Origin: an uncultured Collinsella sp.
GTDB lineage: Bacteria > Actinomycetota > Coriobacteriia > Coriobacteriales > Coriobacteriaceae
Assembly (NCBI GenBank): GCA_934668345.1
Contig: CAKUNE010000001.1
Location: forward strand, 310,001 to 374,000
Length of the DNA: 64,000 nucleotides
Reading direction: 5' to 3'
The notes under the pieces were generated by a model. That model saw only the letters and a list, made by a program, of their open reading frames with translations. It was not told the DNA's origin and ran no database searches. How positions within the stretch are numbered: the stretch's first letter is position 1; the number at the start of each line of letters is the position of its first letter. The position numbers and the translations under genes are program-made. Below are positions 37,293 to 45,876 of this stretch, in pieces.

Positions 37293-37576
37293 ATGTTGTT
37301 GTTCCTTATCTGCACGCGCTATGGGCACGGCATGCGGCCGCGCGGGCGTGCTTGGTAGTGCGCTAATACATACAAAAACAGGTGCGCACAGAGAGGACGT
37401 TGCTCAGCACGCTGGCGATCGCTTTGGCAGCCCTATCACGCGCCGTCCAGACGCAGCGGCCCTAAGCGATGGAGCAGATTCGCCGCCGGTTAGTATACCC
37501 GCGCTTCGCATGCCCCCACGTAAACCACAGATGACGGGAGATCAGGGCCGTGCAGGGACTCCCCCGCCGGGCAACG
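37293..37576. other. Upstream region of the DEAD-box gene
   Basis: 284 bp between the helicase start and the tandem repeat. It may contain the helicase promoter and a long leader, as in cold-shock helicases, but no clear -35/-10 pair or riboswitch was recognised. Confidence 0.3.
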
Positions 37577-37717
37577 TCTCAATCTGTAACATTTACGGAG
37601 CAAAACCGGGTCTTACTGTTACAGATCAAGACAAACGGTCGGCCCCCTGGCTAATATCTCAATCTGTAACAGCTACGGGTCGATTCTTTGTCCAGATGTT
37701 ACAGATCAAGACAAACG
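37577..37717. repeat. Tandem 80-bp repeat of ATCTGTAACA hairpins, family 3
   Basis: Two units starting exactly 80 bp apart (37577 and 37657). Each has ATCTGTAACA, a 25-nt variable loop, TGTTACAGAT and then the conserved tail CAAGACAAACG. The stems are identical while the loops differ, so the hairpin is the conserved part. They lie between the helicase leader and the GNAT terminator. Confidence 0.8.
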
Positions 37718-37743
37718 TGCTGAGCACCAGACCGACAGACAAC

Positions 37744-37790
37744 AAAAAAGGGCCGGACGTCCATCCATCACGACTGGAACGTCCGGCCCC
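37744..37790 (-). terminator. Rho-independent terminator after the GNAT gene
   Basis: Stem GGGCCGGACGT/ACGTCCGGCCC, followed on the minus strand by CTTTTTTG. 45 bp past the GNAT stop. Confidence 0.85.
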
Positions 37791-37834
37791 ATCAAACACC
37801 AACTAGGGAAGCTGAACCAACACCCCGCAGTCCT

Positions 37835-38383
37835 CTACTCTGCGTCCGGGTCCTTAAAGTTCTCGGGATCCAAGACCATGCAGGTGTAGGTAATGTCGTG
37901 GTCATCGTCGGGAATGGGCTCAAACCCGTTCTTGCCAAAGAAGTCGATGAGCAGATGCGCGAGCTTGATCGGATCCGCATCAGCGTCATCAAAGAGATAG
38001 CCGCTCAGATCCAGGAATGTCGGCTGCTGCCCGCCTTCGCTCTCCCAGTATCCCAGCAGGGCATCGTGCACTAGGCGCGCGCCATAGCCGTTGCCGCGGT
38101 AGTCGGGATCAACATACACATGGCTCAAAAACGTCGACGTTTCCTCGTTGAGCGGGTGCTCCGTAACGGCATCTGGCAGGTCGGGGTCATCCGCACCGCC
38201 CGTCACGCAAAAGCCGACCAGCTCATCATCGGCAAAGACGCCCCAGAGGCTGCTGTTCTCCTCGTCCTCGTCTTCAACAAAGTCAGCGTACTCGTCATAG
38301 ACCTCGTAGCCCGACTGCTCATCCAGATCGACCATATCGTCGACGTCGTCGGGACCCAAAGCCCTTACTTCAACTTCAGCCAT
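37835..38383 (-). CDS. GNAT family N-acetyltransferase
   Basis: Acetyl-CoA-dependent acetyltransferase, 182 residues, unusually acidic. Motif A is HVYVDPDYRGNGYGARLVHDAL (R-G-N-G-Y-G pyrophosphate loop) near residue 90. Substrate unknown. Start ATG 38383 follows AAAGGACAGG. Its promoter carries the island palindrome at 38444-38455, which ties it to the downstream signalling region. Confidence 0.88.
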   Translation of the reverse strand: MAEVEVRALGPDDVDDMVDLDEQSGYEVYDEYADFVEDEDEENSSLWGVFADDELVGFCVTGGADDPDLPDAVTEHPLNEETSTFLSHVYVDPDYRGNGYGARLVHDALLGYWESEGGQQPTFLDLSGYLFDDADADPIKLAHLLIDFFGKNGFEPIPDDDHDITYTCMVLDPENFKDPDAE

Positions 38384-38418
38384 TGTCCTGTCCTTTCTCT
38401 CGCTTTCAGGACAACCCG

Positions 38419-38455
38419 AGCATACGCCGCTGTCCAGATAACCTGTTGCGCAACA
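38419..38455 (-). promoter_or_regulatory. Island promoter 1 (GNAT gene)
   Basis: Palindrome TGTTGCGCAACA (38444-38455) then 19 nt and -10 TATGCT (38424-38419) on the minus strand. The predicted start is about 29 nt before the GNAT ATG. Confidence 0.7.
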
Positions 38456-38479
38456 TCGGAAGCTGCGTCAATACCGCCG

Positions 38480-39025
38480 TTAACGGCGACGACGCCTCAG
38501 GGCAACGCATGCTACGACAATCGCCAGCAGCACCAAGCCCTGAAAATTGATGCGGCTAATAGCGAAGCCCGAAGGAACGATAAAGCTGTCGTAGAACATG
38601 TCGAGCATGCCGATAAACACCAGAAACGCGATAAAGATCCAGAATACGCGACTCCTTAAAATGGGAGTAAACATGTCGAGCACCGAACCACCCGAGGAAG
38701 AGCCCTGATAGCCAATCAAATCAAACGGCTCATCCTTTTCAACCTCGTCGACATCGCTCGAAGCGCCTGAAGACTCGGACTCCAAATCGCGACGATCCGT
38801 CCAATACCCGGGCACATGGTCGCGCTCGCCAAGGTACTCACCGTTTTTTACCACCGGCTCAAACAACATGGCACTCGAAAGATCCTCGAGCTCCTCGCGA
38901 ATCAATTGGTCGGTGCGAGCGTCATGAGGCTCCTCGAGCTCGCACTCAAGCTCGTACATATGCTCCATGACCCGCTCGTAGTCCTCTTCAGACATATCGT
39001 CATCGTAATAGGAGTTCCTGCTCAT
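38480..39025 (-). CDS. Acidic protein with C-terminal membrane segments, unknown function
   Basis: Not recognised. 181 residues: a charged N-terminal half (EEDYERVMEHMYELECELEE, likely coiled), a Ser-rich linker (SESSGASSDVDEVEKDE), then two hydrophobic segments, VFWIFIAFLVFIGMLDMF and QGLVLLAIVVACVAL, ending in RRRRR. So a C-terminally anchored cytoplasmic protein is likely. It is the first gene of the island on this strand and shares the conserved promoter. Confidence 0.75.
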   Translation of the reverse strand: MSRNSYYDDDMSEEDYERVMEHMYELECELEEPHDARTDQLIREELEDLSSAMLFEPVVKNGEYLGERDHVPGYWTDRRDLESESSGASSDVDEVEKDEPFDLIGYQGSSSGGSVLDMFTPILRSRVFWIFIAFLVFIGMLDMFYDSFIVPSGFAISRINFQGLVLLAIVVACVALRRRRR

Positions 39026-39069
39026 CGTTCATCCCTCATTCAAGAACCGAATCCCTTTTGGACAACTCA

Positions 39070-39106
39070 AGTGTAGAAATCCATACCGAGCAGACGTTGC
39101 GCAACA
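39070..39106 (-). promoter_or_regulatory. Island promoter 2 (38480-39025 gene)
   Basis: CGTTGCGCAACA (39095-39106; TGTTGCGCAACG on this strand), 19 nt, then -10 TACACT (39075-39070). Leader of about 38 nt. Confidence 0.75.
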
Positions 39107-39183
39107 TTGCCGAGATCGAGACGGATCCGCTCTCAAAACGCCCAGCAAAAACCGTTCCGCATTGCAATTTGCGCACTCGCGGA

Positions 39184-39220
39184 TGTTGCGCAACGTTCTC
39201 GCCCATCGGGGCGGTAGCGT
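39184..39220 (+). promoter_or_regulatory. Island promoter 3 (877-residue protein)
   Basis: TGTTGCGCAACG (39184-39195), 19 nt, then -10 TAGCGT (39215-39220). The predicted leader is about 60 nt. Divergent from island promoter 2. Confidence 0.65.
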
Positions 39221-39288
39221 TCGGGTTAACAAAGCCACGAGTCCCAAACCAGAATCGTCGGCTTCCACCGCATACGAAAGAAGGAACG

Positions 39289-41922
39289 ATGGACGAGATT
39301 TTTGAGCATCTACTTCAGGATACCGACCGAGGGATCTCGATCAACCAGATTGTCAATCGTATCGTGTTTCCCAACCACGACATCTGCATGCAGGCCAAAA
39401 CTGCCTTGGAGCGAGACTATGGCGAGTTTTGCTTTGCTGCCGTTATCCCCGACTACGAGGATTTCCAGCACATGAATCCGACCGATGCCGTCAACGCCGC
39501 TCTGGAAACTTGCGGATCCGACGGCGAAGAGGTCACCAACGTCGTCTGGGGCTACAACTCACTCCAATACGAGTACAACGGCATCCCCTCGCTGGAGGTT
39601 GCCAAGACCATCTCTAAGATGATCGGCGTCCCCGTTTACTACGAGTACACCGATGCCGACGAACTCGCTGCCGGCGCCGTAATCGCCGATGCGCAGGGCG
39701 ATAGCGTCTCGTTTGCAAACGTGGTCGACAAGAGCTGCTGGGTGTATTTCCCGGAGGGGTTCGACGGTGCCACCGACACCCTGTTCCGCTGCGGCATGGG
39801 AACTATGTCCATGCCCGACGGAAGCCAAAAGTACTTTGAGGACACGACCGACCCCATCATGCGTTCGTATGCGCAGTGCGGAAACGTGTCCCTGTACTTC
39901 GATTTCCTCAAAGACCAGTTTGGCGCCCAGGAAGAGCCCCAGCCGGCCCCCTCGCGCAAAAAATCATCTTCTGCGGCAAGCAAACGCAAAAAGAAGTCGC
40001 CCGAGACGCAAGCCCAGGAGTCGGGCAACGTCTACATGTCCCAGGCCATGGGTGCGATGACGTTTCGTATTGTCTTTCCTAACCATGACTGCTGTGCATA
40101 CATCCGTGATGATCTCGACAAGTGCTTTGGCGAGTTCTCGCTCCAGGCGATTTGCGGCACGCCCGACGGTACGTTTGACTCACCCGATGAAGTCCTGTCC
40201 ACCATGGCGGGTCACGGAATCCCCGATGACGCGACCGATGTCGAATGGGGCTATAACTCCGTGCGCTATCGTGTGGCGCACTCCGTACCCAACGCCGTCG
40301 TTCTCGAGGCGCTCGTCCAGCACTACAAAATTCCGTTGTACGTCGAGTATTTCGATGAGCTTAAGCGCGCGACCGGCGCGGCCATTACAATCCCCGACAT
40401 TGCAAACCCGACCGCATTCGTCCCCGGCACACTCGGCTGCAAAGAGCAGATGTACTTTGACCGCGGCAGCGATAACGAAGGCTACGTCGCACTTCGATGC
40501 GGCTACTGCCAGGCAGTCTCCGATGACGGCAAAACGCGCATTTCCTTTGTCGATGACCCGTCGCAGTCGGTCATGGCGGAAATGGCAGAAGAAGCATCGG
40601 TCGGAGTCTACGTTAGGCTGCTCAAAAAATTCGATTTTGAGCAAGTTCTCCCCGCGGGATACCAGAAACCGGCTTCTCATCCCGCCGCAACCTCCAAAAA
40701 GAGCGCCTCGACCTCCTCGGCAGAAAAATCGAAAATCAGCCTGTGGATGAACCCCATTGCAGAGAAGCATGTCTGGAACTCCCTCGATGCCTACGGCCAA
40801 AAGCAGGACAAGCAAAATGACATGAACATGTTCTTTTTAGAGCCGCTCTATCGCGGCGGCGACCAGATCCGCGACCCATTTGGATTTGCCACAGGCCGCA
40901 AGCCTATGCCGGCTTATGCAAGCCACCAGGCGCATCGCAAGGTTATCGACGCCGCCCTTAATACCGACATAGAAGTCGGCGCGCTTGTCGCAGGACTTCT
41001 TGGCCAAGACCTGCTGACATCCGAAGAGCTCAACGCGCTGCACCGCGACATCGAGCTCAAAGCCCAGGGCATAAGCGCCATTGCCACCGGAAGAGGCGCC
41101 GCGCTCGAGAGCCGTTGCGACTCGGTTTGCTACCTTATTGCAAAGCTCCGGAGCCATGGCGGCGACAATAGCCAGCGCTTTATGATGTGGATGGCGGACA
41201 CCGACCAAGCCGTGCGCGTAAAGTTCTATGGCGAGGCGCCGGCAATCGGCGTGCCCTTTACGTGTCGCTTTAGCGTAGTGGAAAATGACGTCATTACGTA
41301 CTGGATGCCCGCCGAGGGCGAAAAGGGCTTCTCTCGCTATAAGCAGATTCCCGAGGGAGGACGCATCGACGTCTCCGCGGCAAAGAGCGACTCTGCTGCC
41401 ATGAGTGCCCTGCGCAAGGCCAACGCGATGTTCCTTAAAACGTGCGGACTCAAACAAACCGCGCCGTCCAAGACGCGCATGACCCCGGAACAGTCACAGC
41501 GCTTTAGCGAGCTGCGAGAGAAGCTGGATCGTAAGACGGGTTATGCCCTTACGGTGCTTTTCTCGCGCTGCGTACTCTGCAGCGCCGAAGCCGACCGATT
41601 CCTCGAGCTCATGGAGCACGCCGCTGCCGCGCACAATCGCGGAGAGGTGATCGACGTCGACGATACCGAGGTCGTAGAGCACAAGGTCGTATACATGGTT
41701 GGCCCAATCTCCGCCGAGGATGGTACTTGTCAGCTCTACAACCCCAACACCATCAACTTTGAGGACTTTAGATTCCAGCCTAACCTGCTCGAAGACTTCC
41801 ATACCGACCTGCCCCGTATCGGCAGCTTTATCAACATTGCAACGAGCGCCGTTGAGTCGGATGTCATCGCCGCCTGGGCGGGCTACAACCCGGGCAACGC
41901 CCAGCGCTCGGCGCGCTACTAA
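39289..41922 (+). CDS. Large protein with duplicated N-terminal domain, unknown function
   Basis: Not recognised; 877 residues, cytoplasmic by appearance (no signal or membrane segment). Two related units, about residues 20-215 and 255-450, share RIVFPNHD, YGEF or FGEF, VxWGYNS(L/V)xY, P(V/L)YYEY or YVEY, and a final VSLYFDFLK or VGVYVRLLKKF. A basic Ser/Lys linker separates them. The C-terminal 400 residues (from ISLWMNPIAEKHVWN) are a third region with FMMWMADTDQAVRVKFYGEAP. ATG 39289 has AGAAGGA just upstream; the frame extends 77 codons further without a better start. It opens the plus-strand arm of the island. Confidence 0.8.
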   Translation: MDEIFEHLLQDTDRGISINQIVNRIVFPNHDICMQAKTALERDYGEFCFAAVIPDYEDFQHMNPTDAVNAALETCGSDGEEVTNVVWGYNSLQYEYNGIPSLEVAKTISKMIGVPVYYEYTDADELAAGAVIADAQGDSVSFANVVDKSCWVYFPEGFDGATDTLFRCGMGTMSMPDGSQKYFEDTTDPIMRSYAQCGNVSLYFDFLKDQFGAQEEPQPAPSRKKSSSAASKRKKKSPETQAQESGNVYMSQAMGAMTFRIVFPNHDCCAYIRDDLDKCFGEFSLQAICGTPDGTFDSPDEVLSTMAGHGIPDDATDVEWGYNSVRYRVAHSVPNAVVLEALVQHYKIPLYVEYFDELKRATGAAITIPDIANPTAFVPGTLGCKEQMYFDRGSDNEGYVALRCGYCQAVSDDGKTRISFVDDPSQSVMAEMAEEASVGVYVRLLKKFDFEQVLPAGYQKPASHPAATSKKSASTSSAEKSKISLWMNPIAEKHVWNSLDAYGQKQDKQNDMNMFFLEPLYRGGDQIRDPFGFATGRKPMPAYASHQAHRKVIDAALNTDIEVGALVAGLLGQDLLTSEELNALHRDIELKAQGISAIATGRGAALESRCDSVCYLIAKLRSHGGDNSQRFMMWMADTDQAVRVKFYGEAPAIGVPFTCRFSVVENDVITYWMPAEGEKGFSRYKQIPEGGRIDVSAAKSDSAAMSALRKANAMFLKTCGLKQTAPSKTRMTPEQSQRFSELREKLDRKTGYALTVLFSRCVLCSAEADRFLELMEHAAAAHNRGEVIDVDDTEVVEHKVVYMVGPISAEDGTCQLYNPNTINFEDFRFQPNLLEDFHTDLPRIGSFINIATSAVESDVIAAWAGYNPGNAQRSARY

Positions 41923-41997
41923 AGAGCAATTGGCTCGACCAAGCCATGAATCTGTTGCGCGGCATCGGCCCTAAACGTCGAACCGCACCGCCCACGA

Positions 41998-42034
41998 TGT
42001 TGCGCAACAGAATGTAACGCAGGCGGCCTAGTAT
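41998..42034 (+). promoter_or_regulatory. Island promoter 4 (42115 operon)
   Basis: TGTTGCGCAACA (41998-42009), 19 nt, then -10 TAGTAT (42029-42034). A degenerate copy, TGTTGCGCGGCA, lies 45 bp upstream at 41953-41964 without a matching -10. Confidence 0.78.
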
Positions 42035-42114
42035 GCGAAGTAACAGGCGCGCATAGGTCGGACGCATCAAATCCGATCTTCGCGCGCAACACAAATCATC
42101 GCAGGGAGCACACC

Positions 42115-43383
42115 ATGGCGCGCGACACATCAAACGATCCGGTTGTTAACTTGCCACTCGATTACAAGTTCGACGGCAACGGCAATATCATCCAAAAGGT
42201 CTTTTTTGGCGTAAATGCGGTATTCTGCCCTGTCTGGTACTGGTGGTACTTCAAAAGCAATCGCGACCCAAACTGGTGGGTCAGCGGCAGCGGCATGGAC
42301 GGCTACAACCCCGAGGAATGCGCCATCGAGTTCCAACGCCGCATGAACAACTTTACGCCCGAGGAAAGCTGCAACCTCTTTGAAGTCGCAAAGTATTGCG
42401 ACCGCATGACGGGCGTTACCGTCTTTGACGTCGTAAACGGGCGAAATGTAAACGAGCGACACTTGGATGACTACTACACCGGCTACGACCTTGGCATCGA
42501 CGACGATGACGAGGATGAAGACGACGAGGACATCGAGATGGAGTTTGACGGTAGCCCCGTTAGCCCCCAGCCGATGCGCGCGTGCGACGAAGGCCCCTGT
42601 CAGTTTATGCTGCCGCCCGTTTTAAACTGCGGGACTGACGATGGGACCGGCTACGAGGTCGAGGTCCCCTTGCGCGCCAAAACGACCAAGAGCGGTACTC
42701 CGCAGGAGCGACTTTCGTTTTACGTCCCCGCCGACGTCGCCGTGCGGTGGTTCCGCGAGGTCACCGGCGAGCCGCAGGCCGACTACCAGCTGTTCCAAAC
42801 CGTATGGATGGATCAAGCCAATAGGCTCGAGAACCCGCACTTTGTCGATCACCTGTTTTCCTATGCGTTTTGGCAGGAGCGATTGCTGCGCATCCTGCAC
42901 TGCACGTACAAGCGCGGCAAGGTGCAGAGCGTGCGCATCGTTGCCGACTACGAAGGCGATGCCGCCGAGTTTATTGGCAAGTACTATCCAGAGGCCGACA
43001 TCATCGGTCGTCAGAGCAACGAGAACGCCTTTGAAACGGGGGCTGCCTACCTGGTCGAACTCACGTTGGATTTCAAATACAAGGGCGGCAAGCTTATCGA
43101 GAAAAAGACGTTCTCGGTTCTTGGCAGCTTTGGATGCGAATGGTATCGACTCTTTAGTGGCAACCCCAACGCCACCGTTGACGATTTCTATGCATGGTGC
43201 GGACAAACCGACACCTACGAGCCCCTACGTCAGGCAGCCAAAACCGCCGGCGCAATCGTTCAGTACACCACCTACGGACTAAAGGACGGCAAGCTCACCA
43301 GCAAACGCACCGAAGACCACCAAGGCCGCACCAACGTCGAGATTAATGAGGCAGCCGAGCTGAGAGACCGCATGTTCACGTAG
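42115..43383 (+). CDS. Protein with Trp/Tyr-rich repeat segments, unknown function
   Basis: Not recognised; 422 residues. Residues 15-70 (YKFDGNGNIIQKVFFG, then PVWYWWYFKSN) and 310-375 (LDFKYKGGKLIEKKTF, then CEWYRLFSGNPN) look like two diverged copies of one module. Between them are an acidic run (DDDDEDEDDEDIEME, about 125-145) and a middle domain with RLSFYVPADVAVRWFREVTG. No membrane segment. ATG 42115 follows AGGGAG. First gene of a likely operon with the membrane RyR-like and TIR genes. Confidence 0.78.
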   Translation: MARDTSNDPVVNLPLDYKFDGNGNIIQKVFFGVNAVFCPVWYWWYFKSNRDPNWWVSGSGMDGYNPEECAIEFQRRMNNFTPEESCNLFEVAKYCDRMTGVTVFDVVNGRNVNERHLDDYYTGYDLGIDDDDEDEDDEDIEMEFDGSPVSPQPMRACDEGPCQFMLPPVLNCGTDDGTGYEVEVPLRAKTTKSGTPQERLSFYVPADVAVRWFREVTGEPQADYQLFQTVWMDQANRLENPHFVDHLFSYAFWQERLLRILHCTYKRGKVQSVRIVADYEGDAAEFIGKYYPEADIIGRQSNENAFETGAAYLVELTLDFKYKGGKLIEKKTFSVLGSFGCEWYRLFSGNPNATVDDFYAWCGQTDTYEPLRQAAKTAGAIVQYTTYGLKDGKLTSKRTEDHQGRTNVEINEAAELRDRMFT

Positions 43384-43443
43384 GCGGCAACGGGCCCATT
43401 TCACGTTATCCGTTCATCTCTATACTCACAGGAGGTACCTACT

Positions 43444-45840
43444 TTGATTTCTCCAATCTGCTGGATTGCAGCATTCCTCATCGCTCTCGTAGCGCTCTGC
43501 TATTCCATACACCTGGAACGACACAACTACCAGCACAGGCTCTTCGGCTTCGAGATCAACTCCGACCGTCGCATCGTTGCCTTTGAAATTCTTGCTCTTG
43601 GCGCTTTTTGCCTATTCGCCCCCGTTACCTGGGCTCAGTGCTTTTCTTCGGATCTTGGCGAGGGCTGGGAGCCGGGAGCCTTCAACTTTATTAGCTGGGC
43701 CATCACCAACTTCTTTGCCGTGGGATGGACAACGACCATCCAGACCGGCCTCACCGATGTGACGTCAACCGTCTATAGCGCTATTCCCCTTGGCGGCAGC
43801 ATTGCCGGCCAGGTATTCAACCTGCTCTATTCGCTGCTCACACTTGCATACATCATCGCCCTTCCCGTTGAAATTGGCCTGTTTGCCTTCAACGCTGTTG
43901 CCACGCGTCTCTCGGGCAGCGTTATCAAGCGTCATCTCAAGTATGCCGACCACGCAATTGTCTTTGAGAGCGTCGACGCCAACACCGAGTTGCTCGCGCG
44001 TGATATCGTAAACAACATCAAGGACGGAACGCTCAATAACGCGAATGGCAACGGCGACATCGCCCTCATCTTTTGTCTAGGCAGCGACGAGGACAGCGAA
44101 CGTCAACGCGTACTGCGCAATCTGTGCCAGGGCTATGTGCGCTATGTGTTCACCGACTCCGAGGCAGCCGATGTGCTCACAACGATTACATCGCTGCGCG
44201 ATGCAGTTAAGCATCTGCCCGCAGTTGACGTCATCGCAACGAGCGAAGAAACCGAACACAATGTCAGCGCAACGATCGACATGCTCGAAGCGACGCACAA
44301 GGATCCTCAGGCCGGCTGCGCGCCCAAGATTACGCTCCATTGCACCCACAAGAACCCCGATGATGCCCAGATCTTCGACGCCATCAAAGCCGACAATGAA
44401 CCGACTTGTCTTCACTTGCTCTCACGCGTACAAGACGAAATTTACGATGTACTTGAAGAAGCTCCGCTCTACAGCGTGCTCGAGCCCTTCGATATCTCCG
44501 TCAACCCAAATCCCAAGCCTCAGAATCTCACCGTTCTCGTTTTCGGCGCAGGCGATTACGGCATGCAGGCAACACGCACCGTCTTTTGGATGGGTCGCAT
44601 GCCGGGCGTCCATCTGAACATTGTGGTTGTCGACCCCAACGCCCGAGCGATACTAGAGCGTGAAGCAGCCCGTTATCCCGAGATGTTTGGCGAAAGCCGC
44701 GACAGTGCGCCTACCGTACACTTCGTGGAAGCCGAGGCACCCTCGATTACCACTGACCGCCTTATAGCAGGCGGTGTCGTCAACGCGCTGTACTACGACA
44801 ATCAAAATAAGTGCGTTTCATCCGATGTCGACAAGGTGCTAATCCCCGATGAGGCTCGACTTTACGCTTTTGTGACCATGGGAGACTGCGGCCAAAATCT
44901 CTCCTATTCGCTCATGCTCCAACGCCAGATCTTCAATCGCTTCATTGATCAGGGCACCCCGGACTACACCAAACAGCAGCCCGTCATCTGCCCCCATATT
45001 GAGAGCGAAGAAATACTAGGCGCCCTTAAATGCCTCGACAAGGCCCGGGCGACTGGCAAAGAAGCCGCCAGCATCATGCATCCGTTTGGTGCCCGCAAGG
45101 CGTTCTACACCTACAGCAACATCATCGATGACGAGCGCGAATGCTTGGCCGTGCAGCTCAATGCAGCGTACGACCTCTGCTTCGATGGCTCTATCGAGAG
45201 CGATTTCGACGCAACGCTTGCCATTGACGAGGCAGTCAGGAGCTACAACGGCAAGGAATCCAACAAGAGCAGCAGCCGGGCTTCGGTAGCACATATCCCC
45301 TACCGCTTCTGGGCGCTTGGTTTTAGCGATGCCGTCGTGGAGCAGGATTCCTTCGAGCAAACCTGGAAGGAGAAGCTGCAGGGCAAGGTCAAGCCAACTT
45401 CGAATAACAAAAACATCGCTAACGAGATATTAAGCTCCGTCGTTCCCGACACGGCCACCAAAGCGGAGTTCGATGCCAATGAGCAGAAAAACCGCGAGGA
45501 ATTCGACCTTATTTGCCGCTTGGGCGACATAGAACACGATCGCTGGCTCGCCTACTGCCAGGCAACGGGCATGACCGAACTGGGGCACGGCACCGCTGAA
45601 CAGGAACGCGAGCAGCGTATACGCGCAGCAGCCGTCGACGCGTTCCTGAGTGGCAAGCCCAACAAGAGCGGAAGCGAAGGCGTTCGCAAGTCCGACATCC
45701 TCATGCGCCATACCTACATGACACCTGACAACGACGCGCTCGGCGCCCGCGGGTTCTTGCTGGGCAAAGACGTCTACGCCTACGACCGCATCATCGTCGC
45801 CCTCTCAGCCCGCATCGCCAAGGGAAGCATTGTCAAATAA
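43444..45840 (+). CDS. Membrane protein with Rossmann and RyR-like regions
   Basis: 798 residues. Hydrophobic segments lie near residues 4-22, 45-62, 78-98 (FNFISWAITNFFAVGWTTT, loosely like an ion-channel pore loop) and 118-145. The cytoplasmic part has a possible TrkA-N-like region with ADHAIVFESVDAN, then LTVLVFGAGDYGMQATRTV (nucleotide-binding loop, near 368). Near residue 697, IEHDRWLAYCQATG resembles the core of bacterial RyR-domain proteins. The start is TTG at 43444, supported by AGGAGGT 7 nt upstream. A ligand- or nucleotide-gated membrane sensor or channel is an inference. It lies 36 bp before the TIR gene. Confidence 0.7.
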   Translation: MISPICWIAAFLIALVALCYSIHLERHNYQHRLFGFEINSDRRIVAFEILALGAFCLFAPVTWAQCFSSDLGEGWEPGAFNFISWAITNFFAVGWTTTIQTGLTDVTSTVYSAIPLGGSIAGQVFNLLYSLLTLAYIIALPVEIGLFAFNAVATRLSGSVIKRHLKYADHAIVFESVDANTELLARDIVNNIKDGTLNNANGNGDIALIFCLGSDEDSERQRVLRNLCQGYVRYVFTDSEAADVLTTITSLRDAVKHLPAVDVIATSEETEHNVSATIDMLEATHKDPQAGCAPKITLHCTHKNPDDAQIFDAIKADNEPTCLHLLSRVQDEIYDVLEEAPLYSVLEPFDISVNPNPKPQNLTVLVFGAGDYGMQATRTVFWMGRMPGVHLNIVVVDPNARAILEREAARYPEMFGESRDSAPTVHFVEAEAPSITTDRLIAGGVVNALYYDNQNKCVSSDVDKVLIPDEARLYAFVTMGDCGQNLSYSLMLQRQIFNRFIDQGTPDYTKQQPVICPHIESEEILGALKCLDKARATGKEAASIMHPFGARKAFYTYSNIIDDERECLAVQLNAAYDLCFDGSIESDFDATLAIDEAVRSYNGKESNKSSSRASVAHIPYRFWALGFSDAVVEQDSFEQTWKEKLQGKVKPTSNNKNIANEILSSVVPDTATKAEFDANEQKNREEFDLICRLGDIEHDRWLAYCQATGMTELGHGTAEQEREQRIRAAAVDAFLSGKPNKSGSEGVRKSDILMRHTYMTPDNDALGARGFLLGKDVYAYDRIIVALSARIAKGSIVK

Positions 45841-45876
45841 TCGTTCAACCCCTAAATCACATTTGGAAGGAAAGCT

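Noticed and set aside
37577..37717. CRISPR-like array of two repeats
   Set aside because: Only two units, each self-complementary with a variable loop inside the unit, and no cas genes nearby.
41953..41964. Eighth island palindrome, TGTTGCGCGGCA
   Set aside because: Two mismatches to the palindrome and no -10-like hexamer at the fixed distance; treated as a degenerate or chance copy.
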